Translations under genes and position numbers: made by a program | Part shown: positions 35,745-47,923 of the stretch, piece by piece | How positions within the stretch are numbered: the stretch's first letter is position 1 | Layout: each line of letters starts with the position of its first letter | The notes under the pieces: generated by a model | What the model was told of the DNA's origin: nothing | Databases searched by the model: none | What the model saw: the letters and a program-made list of their open reading frames with translations, nothing else | NCBI RefSeq assembly: GCF_021401125.1 | Contig: NZ_JACBFQ010000001.1 | Coordinates: forward strand, 620,001 to 684,000 | Direction of reading: 5' to 3' | DNA: 64,000 bases | DNA from: Xanthobacter sp. NM-59 | Lineage (GTDB): Bacteria; Pseudomonadota; Alphaproteobacteria; Rhizobiales; Xanthobacteraceae

Positions 35745-35807
35745 GGAGCGCGCCCTAAGCCCCCGCGCGCCATTGCGCCGGGGCGCTGCCGGCGGCAGAA
35801 TCGTGCC

Positions 35808-37100
35808 ATGGCCTCCCCTCCCCCAGGCTTCTGCCGCGACTGTCTCACCGATTCCGGCGCAGGCCCGCGCTGCGTCGCCTGCGGCAGCCCGCGCCTGGCC
35901 CGACATCCACAGATCGACGAACTCGCCATTGCCCATGTGGATTGCGACGCGTTCTTCGCGGCCGTGGAGAAGCGGGACAATCCGGCGCTGGCGGATGTGC
36001 CGCTCATCATCGGCGGCGGCAAGCGCGGCGTGGTTTCCACCGCCTGCTACATTGCCCGCATCGCGGGGGTGCGCTCGGCCATGCCCATGTTCAAGGCCAA
36101 GGCCCTGTGCCCCGATGCCGTGGTGCTGCCGCCGAACATGGAGAAATACCGCATCGCCGGCCGCCAGGTCCGCGCCATGATGCAGGCGCTGACACCTCTC
36201 GTGGAGCCGCTCTCCATCGATGAGGCCTTCCTCGACCTCTCGGGCACGCAGGCCCTGCACGGCCTCAGCCCCGCGCGCACCCTTGCCCGCTTCGCGCAGG
36301 ACGTTGAACGGCAGGTGGGGATCAGCGTTTCCGTCGGTCTCGCGCCCAACAAGTTCCTGGCCAAGACCGCATCTGACCTCGACAAGCCCCGCGGCTTCTC
36401 CGTTCTGGGTTCTCTGGAGGCCGCCGCGTTCCTGGCCCCGCGGCCGGTCACCTTCATCTGGGGCGTGGGCGCCGCCTTCGGCTCGCGGCTCAATCGCGAC
36501 GGGTTCCACACCATTGCCGACCTGCAGCGCGCCGACGCCACCGATCTTGCCCGGAGGTATGGCGCCGAAGGCCTGCGACTGGCGCGGCTGGCGCGGGGAA
36601 TCGACACCCGGGTGGTGGAGCCCGACCGGGAGGCCAAGAGCGTTTCGGCGGAAACCACCTTCGACACCGATATCGGCGGGCTGCGACCGCTGGAGCAGAC
36701 GCTTTACGGCCTCGCCGAGGAAGTCAGCTCGCGCTTGAAGAAGGGGGAGATCGCCGGCCGCACCGTGACACTGAAGCTGAAGACGGCGGATTTCCGCCTG
36801 CGCACCCGCTCCCGCACGCTGGACAGCGCCACCTGCCTGGCCGGCCGCATCTATGCCCAGGCCCATGAGCTGCTGCAAAAGGAGGCTGACGGCACGCGCT
36901 TCCGCCTGATCGGCGTGGGCGTTTCCGAGCTGTGTCCGGCCAGCGAGGCCGATCCTGCCGACCTGGTCGACACCGGAACGGAGCGCCTGAAGGCGACCGA
37001 GAGCGCCATGGATGCCCTGACGGCCAAGTTCGGCCGTGGCGTGGTCTCGCGCGGGCTGATGCTGGGCTCCGACCATGGCGGCCGGCGCAAGGGGCGTTGA
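35808..37100 (+). CDS. dinB: DNA polymerase IV (DinB)
   Basis: Y-family translesion polymerase of 430 residues. Catalytic motifs are [17 protein letters not shown] (first Asp) and [12 protein letters not shown] (Asp-Glu pair), then helix-hairpin-helix and little-finger domains ([33 protein letters not shown]). An extra N-terminal ~35 residues hold two Cys pairs, CRDC and CVAC, resembling a small zinc ribbon, before the polymerase domain; this is typical of one rhizobial DinB paralogue group. ATG at 35808 includes this element. No C-terminal beta-clamp motif is obvious. It follows DUF3572 and precedes purB by 106 bases. Confidence 0.94.
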   Translation: MASPPPGFCRDCLTDSGAGPRCVACGSPRLARHPQIDELAIAHVDCDAFFAAVEKRDNPALADVPLIIGGGKRGVVSTACYIARIAGVRSAMPMFKAKALCPDAVVLPPNMEKYRIAGRQVRAMMQALTPLVEPLSIDEAFLDLSGTQALHGLSPARTLARFAQDVERQVGISVSVGLAPNKFLAKTASDLDKPRGFSVLGSLEAAAFLAPRPVTFIWGVGAAFGSRLNRDGFHTIADLQRADATDLARRYGAEGLRLARLARGIDTRVVEPDREAKSVSAETTFDTDIGGLRPLEQTLYGLAEEVSSRLKKGEIAGRTVTLKLKTADFRLRTRSRTLDSATCLAGRIYAQAHELLQKEADGTRFRLIGVGVSELCPASEADPADLVDTGTERLKATESAMDALTAKFGRGVVSRGLMLGSDHGGRRKGR

Positions 37101-37206
37101 GCGCCGGGTTGAGCAATGCGTTTGCCCCCCATCCGCGGCGGGCGCTACTCTTTCCCGTCACGATCTGCTAGATCGCACCCTCGCCTGAGATTTCACGAGT
37201 GATGCG

Positions 37207-38514
37207 ATGATCCCCCGTTATAGCCGGCCGCAGATGGCCGACATCTGGTCGCCGGAAGCCCGCTTCCGCATCTGGTTCGAGATCGAGGCCCACGCCGCCG
37301 ATGCGCTGGCTGATCTCGGCATCGTGCCCAAGGAGGCCGCTGCCAAGATTTGGGAGCTGGGCGGCAAGGCCGAGTTCAACATTGACCGCATCGACGAGAT
37401 CGAGCGGGAAGTGAAGCACGATGTCATCGCCTTCCTGACCCATCTCGCCGAGTTCATCGGCCCTGAGTCGCGCTTTGTGCACCAGGGCATGACCTCGTCC
37501 GACGTGCTGGACACCTGCCTTGCCGTGCAGCTCACCCGCGCCGCCGATCTGCTGATCGCGGATGTGGATGCTCTGCTGAAGGTGCTGGAGCGCCGCGCGT
37601 TCGAGTTCAAGCTCACCCCCACGGTGGGCCGCTCCCACGGCATCCATGCCGAGCCCACCACCTTCGGCGTGAAGCTCGCTATCGCAAGTGCCGAGTTCCA
37701 GCGTGCCCGCGCCCGGCTGGTGGCCGCCCGCGCGGAGATCTCCACCTGCGCCATTTCCGGCGCGGTCGGCACCTTCGCCCACATCGACCCGCGGGTTGAG
37801 GAGCATGTGGCCGCCAAGATGGGTCTCACGGTGGAGCCCGTTTCCACCCAGGTGATCCCGCGCGATCGGCATGCCATGTTCTTCGCCACCCTGGGCGTCG
37901 TCGCCTCCTCCGTGGAGCGGCTTGCCGTCGAGGTGCGCCATCTGCAGCGGACCGAGGTGCTGGAAGCGGAAGAGTATTTCTCCGAGGCGCAGAAGGGCTC
38001 CTCGGCCATGCCGCACAAGCGCAACCCGGTGCTCACCGAGAACCTCACCGGCCTGGCCCGCATGGTGCGCGCCTACGTGACGCCGGCGCTGGAGAATGTG
38101 GCCCTCTGGCACGAGCGCGACATCTCCCACTCGTCCGTCGAACGCATGATCGGCCCCGACGCGACGGTGACCCTGGACTTCGCTCTGGCGCGCCTCACCA
38201 GCGTGATGGACAAGCTGGTGGTGCACACCGACAATATGCAGAAGAACATGGACAAGCTGGGGGGCCTCATCCACTCCCAGCGCGTGCTCCTGGCGCTCAC
38301 CCAGAAGGGCGCGAGCCGCGAGGACGCCTATCGCCTCGTGCAGCGCAACGCCATGAAGGTCTGGCGCGGCGAAGGCGATTTCCGCACCTTCCTGCTGGGC
38401 GACGCGGATGTGCGCAAGTATCTGTCCGAAGAGGACATCAACGAGAAGTTCGACCTCGGCTATCACCTGAAGAATGTGGACACCATCTTCAAGCGGGTGT
38501 TCGGCCACCTGTGA
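37207..38514 (+). CDS. purB: Adenylosuccinate lyase
   Basis: Catalyses two purine steps, releasing fumarate from SAICAR and from adenylosuccinate. It has 435 residues. The superfamily signature [16 protein letters not shown] is intact, with the catalytic His region [14 protein letters not shown] and [11 protein letters not shown]. It has its own start at ATG 37207 ([20 protein letters not shown]). It is separated from the leftward pur operon but converges toward it through a strong terminator. Clustering with purC-S-Q-L matches the Hyphomicrobiales layout. Confidence 0.97.
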   Translation: MIPRYSRPQMADIWSPEARFRIWFEIEAHAADALADLGIVPKEAAAKIWELGGKAEFNIDRIDEIEREVKHDVIAFLTHLAEFIGPESRFVHQGMTSSDVLDTCLAVQLTRAADLLIADVDALLKVLERRAFEFKLTPTVGRSHGIHAEPTTFGVKLAIASAEFQRARARLVAARAEISTCAISGAVGTFAHIDPRVEEHVAAKMGLTVEPVSTQVIPRDRHAMFFATLGVVASSVERLAVEVRHLQRTEVLEAEEYFSEAQKGSSAMPHKRNPVLTENLTGLARMVRAYVTPALENVALWHERDISHSSVERMIGPDATVTLDFALARLTSVMDKLVVHTDNMQKNMDKLGGLIHSQRVLLALTQKGASREDAYRLVQRNAMKVWRGEGDFRTFLLGDADVRKYLSEEDINEKFDLGYHLKNVDTIFKRVFGHL

Positions 38515-38533
38515 GGTGAAGCGCGCGTAAAAG

Positions 38534-38567
38534 AAAAGGCCCGCTTCGAAGCGGGCCTTTTTTGTTT
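38534..38567. terminator. Bidirectional terminator after purB
   Basis: The perfect hairpin aaaggcccgcttc/gaagcgggccttt is flanked by A-run and T-run (ttttttgttt), so it works for purB and for the leftward membrane-protein gene that ends at 38606. Confidence 0.9.
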
Positions 38568-38605
38568 GGGCGCGTGCGCATCAGCGCTCGGCGATCTATG
38601 GGCGG

Positions 38606-38923
38606 CTATAGGGTGCCGATGATCAGGCCGAGGAGCAGCGCGATGACGGGAAGCCAGATCATCGCCAAAGCGAGATCCCGGCGCCCGCGCCGCCACATGG
38701 GCCACGCGAGCAAGGGCGAGAGGATGCACACCGCGAGCGTCATCCCCCACCCGGCGATAGCTGCCCCCGCGCCCTGCGCTCCTTCCGGGCCGCCGAACAC
38801 GAAGCCTGAGATTCCAAGCAACAGCACGACCAGAGCCGCATCGGCCAGAAGGCCGAGGGCGATGGCCACCTTCAGCGCGAGCGGAGCAGCCGGCCCCGGC
38901 GCCTGAGCCACATTCTGTGTCAC
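38606..38923 (-). CDS. Small membrane protein of unknown function
   Basis: A 105-residue hydrophobic protein with three predicted transmembrane helices: LALKVAIALGLLADAALVVL, GWGMTLAVCILSPLLAWPMW and ALAMIWLPVIALLLGLIIGT. Between helices 2 and 3 is a basic loop (RRGRRDLA), consistent with an inside location. No family recognised. It begins four bases after grxD and is the last gene of the purine-bolA-grxD run, before a terminator. Its even codon use and tight spacing support a real gene. Confidence 0.7.
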   Translation of the reverse strand: MTQNVAQAPGPAAPLALKVAIALGLLADAALVVLLLGISGFVFGGPEGAQGAGAAIAGWGMTLAVCILSPLLAWPMWRRGRRDLALAMIWLPVIALLLGLIIGTL

Positions 38924-38927
38924 GCGA

Positions 38928-39266
<339 letters not shown>

Positions 39267-39384
39267 GAGATCGAATCCAAGCTGGCGGGCCGAAACATCC
39301 GGCCCTCTCGGCTAAAGATCGGCGCTTCGGGCACAAAGTTCAAGGTCCGCGCCGGCTCTGCTCTCGCATCTGCACACCCCAACG

Positions 39385-39410
39385 AAAATGCCCGGGACAA
39401 GCCCGGGCAT
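39385..39410 (-). terminator. Leftward terminator after bolA
   Basis: On the minus strand ATGCCCGGG and CCCGGGCAT pair around CTTGT and are followed by TTTTCG. It stands between the bolA stop and the grxD start, so it may attenuate read-through from the purine operon into grxD. Confidence 0.7.
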
Positions 39411-39446
39411 CAATTCGTCGCCAATGCGGCGGTCAGGACGCGCCTG

Positions 39447-39686
39447 TCACTTTTGCGCGGGCGCCGCCGTGTGCAGGGCCAGAGCGTGCAGCTCTCCGCC
39501 CATGGAGCCCTTCAAGGCCGCGTAGACCATCTGGTGCTGCTGCAGCCGGCTCTTGCCCCGGAAGGCCTCCGAGACGATGCGGGCGGCATAGTGATCCCCG
39601 TCCCCCGCCAGGTCCTCGATCATGACCGAGGCGTCGGGAAGAGCGGACTTGATGAGCGCTTCGATGTCGCGGGCCTGCATCGGCAT
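39447..39686 (-). CDS. BolA-family protein
   Basis: A 79-residue BolA-like protein. It shows the class fold with ALIKSALPDASVMIEDLAGD, GDHYAARIVSEAFRGKSRLQ and QHQMVYAALKGSMGGELHAL, including the conserved H/C-region His that bridges a 2Fe-2S cluster with a CGFS glutaredoxin. The partner GrxD is encoded next. ATG at 39686 with GGAGG ten bases upstream is chosen (MPMQARDIEALI). It lies 28 bases downstream of purL on the same strand. Whether it matches E. coli BolA or IbaG is not settled by sequence; size and the QHQ motif favour IbaG/BolA2-like. Confidence 0.92.
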   Translation of the reverse strand: MPMQARDIEALIKSALPDASVMIEDLAGDGDHYAARIVSEAFRGKSRLQQHQMVYAALKGSMGGELHALALHTAAPAQK

Positions 39687-39714
39687 GGCAGTTCGATCCT
39701 CCGGAAAAGGGCTG

Positions 39715-41925
<2,211 letters not shown>

Positions 41926-41953
41926 AGCGAGTCGATCCGAATTGGGGCGGGCG

Positions 41954-42652
41954 TCACGCCGCTTTGAGGGCGCCGGCGAGGCTTTCGAACAAGCCGCGCC
42001 CGTCGGTCGGGCCGATCTCCGGCTCGATGTAGTTTTCAGGATGCGGCATCATGCCGAGCACGTTGAACTTCTCGGAATAAATGCCGGCAATGCCGTTGAT
42101 GGAGCCGTTGGGCCCATCGGTCTCGTCGATCTGGCCATCGGGGCGGGCATAGCGGAAGGCAACGCGGCCTTCCTTCTCCAGCTCGGTGATGGTGTCCTCG
42201 TCGGCAGTATAATTGCCTTCGCCGTGGGCGACCGGGATGCGGATGAGGTCGCTCTTGCGATAGGCCTTGGTGAAGGCGGTGTCGGCGCGCTCCACCCGCA
42301 GCAGTACCTCGCGGCAGACGAAACGCAGGCGCGCATTGCGCACCAGCACCCCCGGCAGCAGGCCCGCCTCGCACAGGATCTGGAAGCCGTTGCAGATGCC
42401 CAGCACCAGCCCGCCCTTGGCGGCATGGGCGCGCACTGCATTCATGATGTTGGCACGGGCGGCGATGGCGCCGCAGCGCAGATAGTCACCGTAGGAGAAG
42501 CCGCCCGGCAGCACCACGAGATCGGTGCCCGCCGGCAGCTCGTGCTCCGCGTGCCAGACGATGTTCGGCTTGGCGCCAGCGACGAGCTTCAGGGCACGCG
42601 CGGCATCCCGCTCACGATTGGAGCCGGGAAAGAGGATGACGGCAGGTTTCAT
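41954..42652 (-). CDS. purQ: Phosphoribosylformylglycinamidine synthase subunit PurQ
   Basis: Class I glutamine amidotransferase that supplies ammonia to PurL. It has 232 residues. The nucleophile Cys is in [19 protein letters not shown], and the His/Glu pair is in [18 protein letters not shown]. The N terminus is [18 protein letters not shown] at 42652 has GAGAG immediately upstream. It follows purS by about 280 bases, a longer spacer than the usual tight purS-purQ junction, and leads into purL. Confidence 0.97.
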   Translation of the reverse strand: MKPAVILFPGSNRERDAARALKLVAGAKPNIVWHAEHELPAGTDLVVLPGGFSYGDYLRCGAIAARANIMNAVRAHAAKGGLVLGICNGFQILCEAGLLPGVLVRNARLRFVCREVLLRVERADTAFTKAYRKSDLIRIPVAHGEGNYTADEDTITELEKEGRVAFRYARPDGQIDETDGPNGSINGIAGIYSEKFNVLGMMPHPENYIEPEIGPTDGRGLFESLAGALKAA

Positions 42653-42934
42653 GATCTCTCAATGGGCGTCGGCCAAGGGGCATCGCCACGGGCGGGGCAC
42701 GCACGGGGGCGGACCGGGACGCCGTGGAGGGGATTTGCAGCCGGCTCGAGGCTGGCTCGGATCGGGCGGAGCAAGGATGGCTGCGCACGCGACTCACTCT
42801 GTCCGCGGCGCGCGCCATCGGAAAGGCCCGGAATCTCAAAGCAGACCGGAACCGGGATCCGGCTTTGGCTCAGTTCGCTCGTGACGTCAGCCATGGCGTC
42901 CTCTCGGCGGCACCGGGCGCAAGCTTACCACAAC

Positions 42935-43174
42935 TCAGGCAAACTCGATTCGGTAGGTCTCGATCACCGTATTGGCCAGGAGCTTTTCACAGGCTTCCTT
43001 CAGCGCCGCTTCGGCCGCGTCACGGTCGTTGCCGGCGAGCTCGACGTCGAAGACCTTGCCCTGGCGCACGCTCTGCACCCCGTTGACACCCAGGGAGCGC
43101 AGCGCGCCCTCGATGGCCTTGCCCTGCGGATCCAGCACCGCCGACTTCAGTGTGACGATCACGCGTGCCTTCAT
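42935..43174 (-). CDS. purS: Phosphoribosylformylglycinamidine synthase subunit PurS
   Basis: A 79-residue dimeric subunit that bridges PurL and PurQ. The full sequence has the family pattern: KARVIVTLKSAVLDPQGKAI, EGALRSLGVNGVQSVRQGK, FDVELAG and ANTVIETYRIEFA at the C terminus. ATG at 43174 has GAGAAGG five bases upstream. It lies between purC and purQ on the leftward strand. Confidence 0.96.
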   Translation of the reverse strand: MKARVIVTLKSAVLDPQGKAIEGALRSLGVNGVQSVRQGKVFDVELAGNDRDAAEAALKEACEKLLANTVIETYRIEFA

Positions 43175-43262
43175 GAGACCTTCTCTCGTTTCGCGCGCTC
43201 AGCGCGTTTGTTCTCGTCGCGCCCCGTGGGCCTCTGGCTCCAGCGCCTGCGCGGAACGCAAA

Positions 43263-43283
43263 CGGGGGCCTTCACGGCCCCCG
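43263..43283 (-). terminator. Hairpin after purC
   Basis: CGGGGGCC and GGCCCCCG form a perfect 8-bp stem with a 5-base loop between the purC stop and purS. On the minus strand it is followed by only TTTG, so it may be partial, allowing read-through into purS. Confidence 0.5.
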
Positions 43284-43339
43284 CCTAGCATCATTTGCCG
43301 CCGGTGCTCAAGGCGCCGGGGCGCCTCACGGCGCATGCC

Positions 43340-44104
43340 TCACTTGACGAGGACGGGGCCCTTGCCCTGGGTGTTCTCGTTCTCCATGAGGATGCCGAGC
43401 CGACGCGCCACTTCCGTGTACGCCTCGACCAGCCCGCCCATGTCGCGACGGAAACGGTCCTTGTCCAGCTTGTCGTTGGACTTGATGTCCCACAGCCGGC
43501 ACGAATCGGGGCTGATCTCGTCGGCCACGACGATCCGCATCATGTCGTTTTCCCACAGGCGGCCGCATTCCATCTTGAAGTCCACAAGACGGATGCCGAC
43601 GCCGAGGAACAGGCCGGACAGGAAGTCGTTGACGCGGATCGCAAGCGCGATGATGTCGTCGATTTCCTGGGTGGTGGCCCAGCCGAACGCCGTGATGTGC
43701 TCTTCCGACACCATCGGGTCGTTGAGCGCGTCGTTCTTGTAATAAAACTCGATGATCGAGCGGGGGAGCTGGGTCCCCTCCTCGATGCCGAGTCGGGTGG
43801 ACAGCGAGCCGGCCGCGACATTGCGCACGACGATCTCGAGCGGGATGATCTCCACCTCGCGGATGAGCTGCTCGCGCATGTTCAGCCGTCGGATGAAGTG
43901 AGTCGGCACGCCGATATCGTTCAACCGGGAGAAGACATACTCCGAAATCCGGTTGTTCAGCACGCCCTTGCCATCGATGACATCGTGCTTTTTGGCGTTG
44001 AAGGCGGTCGCGTCATCCTTGAAGTGCTGGATGAGAGTGCCGGGCTCCGGACCTTCATAGAGGACCTTCGCCTTGCCTTCGTAAATGCGGCGGCGGCGCG
44101 ACAT
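43340..44104 (-). CDS. purC: SAICAR synthase
   Basis: Phosphoribosylaminoimidazole-succinocarboxamide synthase, joining aspartate to CAIR with ATP. It has 254 residues. The characteristic [20 protein letters not shown] opens the protein; later motifs are [32 protein letters not shown] and [23 protein letters not shown] at 44104 ([10 protein letters not shown]) fits known family starts; an in-frame ATG at 44134 would add ten residues and cannot be excluded. It is the first gene of the purC-purS-purQ-purL run. Confidence 0.97.
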   Translation of the reverse strand: MSRRRRIYEGKAKVLYEGPEPGTLIQHFKDDATAFNAKKHDVIDGKGVLNNRISEYVFSRLNDIGVPTHFIRRLNMREQLIREVEIIPLEIVVRNVAAGSLSTRLGIEEGTQLPRSIIEFYYKNDALNDPMVSEEHITAFGWATTQEIDDIIALAIRVNDFLSGLFLGVGIRLVDFKMECGRLWENDMMRIVVADEISPDSCRLWDIKSNDKLDKDRFRRDMGGLVEAYTEVARRLGILMENENTQGKGPVLVK

Positions 44105-44546
44105 GGGTGTATACCGTCGATTGAGGAAATCCATGGGTGTGCCAAGGCTCCGTTCTGGTGACGCTCCTCGGCGGGGCGCGGGTGGCTGTTGTGCAGTTCA
44201 CACCGAACCCGTGTGGACACTAGCCGATCACGAGCCCGGATACAACGCGACTGCGTCAATCATGCAAATGTCGCAGCGATGTCGGAGCAAACGGTATGCC
44301 GCTGCCCCCGCCTCGAATTGCGCGGGCCAAGTGCCGTTCCTTGCGGCGTCCAGGCAGATCCTTCGCCAGTTACAATGGTGCGGCGCACCTTGTAGCCGCG
44401 ACATGGGGCAGCGCTTAACTGCCGTTGATCTAGGGAGAAGTGCCCTATATTCAAGGCACGCGCGCGGGCGACACCTTGCGTTTGCGCACCGTGCTAACCA
44501 ATCCCGGTCCCAAACCGGTCACCAAATCGTCACGAAGAGGGCTGCC
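44105..44546. other. Divergent promoter region, purC and DUF1476 gene
   Basis: About 440 bases separating the purC start from the DUF1476 start. It must hold promoters for both directions. A plus-strand candidate is TTGATC at 44425 and TATATT at 44446 with a short 15-base spacer. No further gene is supported; the small open frames are unconvincing. Confidence 0.4.
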
Positions 44547-44867
44547 ATGACCACGTTCGACAAGCGCGAAGAAGGGTTTGAAAAGCGCTTCGCGCTGGAC
44601 GAGGAGACCCACTTCAAAGCGCTCGCCCGTCGCAACAAGAAGCTCGGCCTTTGGGCCGCACAAATGCTCGGCCTCTCCGGAGAGGCAGCGGAGGCTTACG
44701 CCAAGGAAGTGGTTATCGCCGATATCCAGGAAGCCGGCGACGAAGATGTGTTCCGTAAGCTGCGCGGAGATTTCGACGCCAAGGGCGTTGTCGTGTCCGA
44801 CCACCAGATTCGCCGGAACATGGAAGAGTTTCTCGCCGCCGCGACCCTTGAGGTGAAAGCGGGCTGA
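44547..44867 (+). CDS. F1-ATPase inhibitor zeta subunit (DUF1476)
   Basis: A 106-residue mostly helical protein of the DUF1476 family. The family includes the zeta subunit of Paracoccus, which blocks ATP hydrolysis by F1 through its N terminus. Seen here: MTTFDKREEGFEKRFALDEE, FKALARRNKKLGLWAAQMLG, and EVVIADIQEAGDEDVFRKLR. The N-terminal inhibitory segment is present. The gene is far from any ATP-synthase gene in this window and lies beside purC, the common genomic location for this family in alphaproteobacteria. A shared terminator separates it from rpsD. Confidence 0.9.
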   Translation: MTTFDKREEGFEKRFALDEETHFKALARRNKKLGLWAAQMLGLSGEAAEAYAKEVVIADIQEAGDEDVFRKLRGDFDAKGVVVSDHQIRRNMEEFLAAATLEVKAG

Positions 44868-44930
44868 GCGCGGGCATCGCGGGACGGGCCGCAGGCCCGC
44901 TCCCGGCCGGCCCCTGTGGACCGCGCCAAT

Positions 44931-44966
44931 AAAAAAGGCCGCCAGAGGCGGCCTTTTTCTTTTTCG
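44931..44966. terminator. Bidirectional terminator between DUF1476 gene and rpsD
   Basis: aaaaaaggccgcc and ggcggcctttttcttttt flank a 3-base loop, giving a perfect stem with T-runs on both strands. It ends the DUF1476 transcript and the leftward rpsD transcript. Confidence 0.92.
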
Positions 44967-44977
44967 TCGCCGATTGC

Positions 44978-45595
44978 TCAGCGCGAGTAGAACTCGACCA
45001 CCAGATTCGGTTCCATCTGAACCGGATACGGCACCTCGTTCAGCTCGGGCACGCGGGCGAAACGCACCGCGAGCTTGCCGGCGTCGGCCTCGATGTAATC
45101 GGGCACGTCGCGCTCGCCAAGCTGCTGGGCTTCCAGCACCAGGGTCATCTGGCGGGAGGCTTCCTTCACCTCGACCACATCACCCACCTTCACCTGGTAG
45201 GAGGGGATGTTGACGCGCTTGCCGTTCACCTTCACGTGACCGTGGGACACGAACTGGCGGGCGGCGAAGATGGTGGGCACGAACTTGGCGCGATACACCA
45301 CGGCATCCAGGCGGCGCTCGAGGAGGCCGATCAGGTTGGCGCCGGTGTCGCCCTTCATGCGGGAGGCTTCCACGTAGACGGCGTGGAACTGCTTCTCGCC
45401 GATGGAGCCGTAATAGCCCTTCAGCTTCTGCTTGGCGCGCAGCTGCACGCCGAAGTCCGACAGCTTGCCCTTACGGCGCTGGCCGTGCTGGCCCGGGCCA
45501 TACTCGCGGCGGTTCACAGGGCTCTTGGAGCGGCCCCAGATGTTCTCGCCCATACGGCGATCGATCTTGTGCTTGGCCGCAATGCGCTTGCTCAT
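44978..45595 (-). CDS. rpsD: 30S ribosomal protein S4
   Basis: Primary 16S-rRNA-binding protein of the small subunit, 205 residues. It has the N-terminal basic region ([40 protein letters not shown]) and the S4 RNA-binding domain ([40 protein letters not shown]). There is no N-terminal zinc Cys cluster, so this is the C-minus type. As usual in alphaproteobacteria it is apart from the main ribosomal operon. It ends at a shared terminator. Confidence 0.98.
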   Translation of the reverse strand: MSKRIAAKHKIDRRMGENIWGRSKSPVNRREYGPGQHGQRRKGKLSDFGVQLRAKQKLKGYYGSIGEKQFHAVYVEASRMKGDTGANLIGLLERRLDAVVYRAKFVPTIFAARQFVSHGHVKVNGKRVNIPSYQVKVGDVVEVKEASRQMTLVLEAQQLGERDVPDYIEADAGKLAVRFARVPELNEVPYPVQMEPNLVVEFYSR

Positions 45596-45904
45596 GTAAC
45601 GCGGATCCTTGAAGTTCTAGTTTGCGTTGGGATCGCGCCCCTCCTCTGCGGAAACGCCGATTCGAAAATCGGTATCGCCGCCGACAGGCTCTTGCAGCGC
45701 GCTGCCGCAAGACGCCACGGGTGCGTGAAACGCCAAACGGGCCACTTTGGGCCCGAAAGGTCCGCGCCTCATAAGGGCTCGCGCGGGGGAAGTCAATGTT
45801 TGCCGCCTTTGCGGTCAGGAATGCGGCCGCCCTGCCCTTCATTTGGCCTTGCGGGCGCACGGCCACCTTTTAGCTTGCACCCGTCCTCACCGGAGCTGCA
45901 CCCC
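45596..45904. other. Divergent spacer between rpsD and amidotransferase gene
   Basis: About 310 bases holding the promoters of leftward rpsD and the rightward amidotransferase gene. The open frames covering it are continuations of shadows. No RNA gene is recognised. Confidence 0.4.
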
Positions 45905-46618
45905 ATGAAGATTCTCGTGTTTCAGCACGTCGCCGCAGAGCACCCCGGCAGCTTCCGCGATCTCATGAAGGCGGACGGAATCAGCTGGCACCCCGTGGAG
46001 CTCGATGAGGGGGAGCCCATCCCGCCCCTGGACGGCTTCGACGCGCTGATGGTGTTCGGCGGCCCCATGGATGTGTGGCAGGAGGCCGAGCATCCATGGC
46101 TGGTCCCGGAAAAGGCGGCCATTCGCGAATGGGTCGCGAAGGATCGCCCCTATCTCGGCGTGTGCCTCGGCCACCAGCTGCTGGCGGATGCCCTGGGGGG
46201 CAAGGTCGGCCTCATGGCGAAGCCGGAAGTGGGCGTGACCGAGGTTTCGCTGACCCAGGCGGGCCAGGCGGCGCCGCTGTTCCAGGGGCTCGCCCCCACC
46301 TTCCCCACCTTGCAGTGGCACGGCGCCGCGGTGCTGGAGCTGCCGGCGGGTGCACGTGTGCTGGCGGAAAACGGCCACTGCCCCGTTCAGTCCATCCAGG
46401 TGGGCCGCCGGGCCTTCGGCATCCAGTACCATGTGGAGCTGACCGACGCGACGGTGCCCGAATGGGGCGCTATTCCCGAATACCGCTGCGCCCTGGAAGC
46501 CATCACCGGCCCCGGAGGCCAGGCGACGCTGGAGGCGGCGACCCGGGAGAAGATGTCCGTGTTCCAAGCCGCGGCGAAGCAGCTCTACGCGAACTTCAAG
46601 GCCGTGATCGCGAGCTGA
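45905..46618 (+). CDS. Class I glutamine amidotransferase-like protein
   Basis: A 237-residue stand-alone class I glutaminase domain. The nucleophile C87 is in YLGVCLGHQLLADALGG; the His and Glu partners are in FGIQYHVELTD. GGPMDVWQEAEHPWL provides the oxyanion-strand region. Relatives are annotated GMP-synthase-like or gamma-glutamyl hydrolases for polyamine or glutathione derivatives; no synthetase domain is present, so it is not GuaA. ATG at 45905 follows CGGAG. It converges with the transglycosylase gene across a long hairpin. Confidence 0.85.
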   Translation: MKILVFQHVAAEHPGSFRDLMKADGISWHPVELDEGEPIPPLDGFDALMVFGGPMDVWQEAEHPWLVPEKAAIREWVAKDRPYLGVCLGHQLLADALGGKVGLMAKPEVGVTEVSLTQAGQAAPLFQGLAPTFPTLQWHGAAVLELPAGARVLAENGHCPVQSIQVGRRAFGIQYHVELTDATVPEWGAIPEYRCALEAITGPGGQATLEAATREKMSVFQAAAKQLYANFKAVIAS

Positions 46619-46630
46619 CGGTGCCCTTGG

Positions 46631-46660
46631 CGGCAGGGGCGAGCTTTATCGCCCCTGCCG
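46631..46660. terminator. Convergent hairpin after amidotransferase
   Basis: cggcaggggcga and tcgcccctgccg form a perfect 12-bp stem with a 6-base loop, overlapping the transglycosylase stop. No T-run follows, but its position between convergent genes suits a terminator. Confidence 0.5.
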
Positions 46661-47905
46661 CAGGGCGGCGAGCACTTCCAGCGAGGCATAGCCATCGGCG
46701 GGGTTGATGCCGGCCTTCTGCTGGAAGGCCCGCACCGCGCGCATCGTGGCGGTGCCCACGCGGCCGTCGGTGCCGCCGGTGCTGAAGCCGGCGGCCGTGA
46801 GGCGCTGCTGCACTTCCTGCACCTCGGCCAAGCTCAGCGCCCGCTCGCCGCCGGGCCAGGGCGTCACGAATGCCCCCTCCCCCATGATCCGATCGCCCAG
46901 ATGCACTACGGCTAGGGCGTAATTGGACGAGGGGTTGTAGGAGCGGACCGCATAGAAATTGTGGAACAGCAGCAGGGCCGGCCCGCCGGGCCCACCGGGC
47001 AGCCACAAGCGCGCGGGCTCGTCATAGCTGGAGAGTGAGCGGCCATCCACGGTCGTCACCCCCAGGTCGCCCCATTGAGAGAGCGGCCGGCGTGACTTGT
47101 TGTCGGCGAAGGCGGTGTTGAAGCCGGCAGGCAGCTTGGCCTCCACGCCCCAGGGCTCGCCGCGGCGATACTTGCCGCGCTTCACCAGATAGTTCGCGGT
47201 GCCCGCCAGCGCATCGTCGGGGCGGCCGAAGGGGGAGATGCGGCCATCGCCGTCGAAGTCCACCCCCATGTTGAGCCAGACCTCGGGCATCCATTGGGTG
47301 TGGCCCATGGCGCCGGCCCAGGAGCCGGTCATCTCCTGCGGCGTGCCCCAGCCGCGCTGGACGATGACCAGCGCGTTCAGAAGCTCGGCTTCCCAATAGC
47401 TGCGGCGCCGGGGATCGCCCCAGGCCAGCGCGGCGAGGGAGGGGAAGATGGGCTTCATGTGCTTGGGATTGTCCAGCACGTCGCCAAACGCGCTCTCCAT
47501 GCCCCAATAGCCCAGCATCACCCGCCGATCGACGCCGAAGGCCTCCTCGATGCGGCTGAACAGGCCGGCATATTGGCGTGCGCGCTCCTGGCCCGTGGCA
47601 ATGCGCCAGTCGGAAACGCGGCGGTTGAGATATTGCCAGGTCTGCTCTGTGAATTCCGGCTGCGACCGATCCTGAGCATAGACGCTGGTGTCGGGCTTCA
47701 GGCCACGAAACACCGCGTCATAGGTGGCATCATTGATGCCGCGGGCGCGGGCCTTGGCGCGGAACTGCTCCACCCATGCGGGAAACGGCTTGGCCGCCTT
47801 CTGCGCCCAGGCGGGGCCGGCACCCAGAAGCCCCGGGACCGCACCCACCAGGGCGCTGCTCAAAAGGCCGAACGAGACGGCACGACGGTCGACCCGAACG
47901 GCCAT
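46646..47905 (-). CDS. MltB-type lytic murein transglycosylase
   Basis: Periplasmic enzyme that cleaves peptidoglycan glycan strands with anhydro-muramyl products. It has 419 residues. A signal peptide (RRAVSFGLLSSALVGAVPGL to PAWA) is followed by an MltB catalytic domain with Glu in WGMESAFGD, MTGSWAGAMGHTQWMPEVW and DFDGDGRIS, then a C-terminal peptidoglycan-binding domain (LSLAEVQEVQQRLTAAGFST). ATG at 47905 is preceded by AGGGGAGG; an in-frame GTG two codons upstream overlaps that site and is unlikely. It lies 18 bases downstream of murI, on the same strand, giving a small cell-wall operon. Confidence 0.93.
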   Translation of the reverse strand: MAVRVDRRAVSFGLLSSALVGAVPGLLGAGPAWAQKAAKPFPAWVEQFRAKARARGINDATYDAVFRGLKPDTSVYAQDRSQPEFTEQTWQYLNRRVSDWRIATGQERARQYAGLFSRIEEAFGVDRRVMLGYWGMESAFGDVLDNPKHMKPIFPSLAALAWGDPRRRSYWEAELLNALVIVQRGWGTPQEMTGSWAGAMGHTQWMPEVWLNMGVDFDGDGRISPFGRPDDALAGTANYLVKRGKYRRGEPWGVEAKLPAGFNTAFADNKSRRPLSQWGDLGVTTVDGRSLSSYDEPARLWLPGGPGGPALLLFHNFYAVRSYNPSSNYALAVVHLGDRIMGEGAFVTPWPGGERALSLAEVQEVQQRLTAAGFSTGGTDGRVGTATMRAVRAFQQKAGINPADGYASLEVLAALRQGR

Positions 47906-47923
47906 TGACACCTCCCCTTTTAG

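Noticed and set aside
34893-37076. A 727-codon minus-strand frame opposite dinB and DUF3572
   Set aside because: It crosses several real genes on both strands and shows no domain; the divK frame in the same place is a clear family match.
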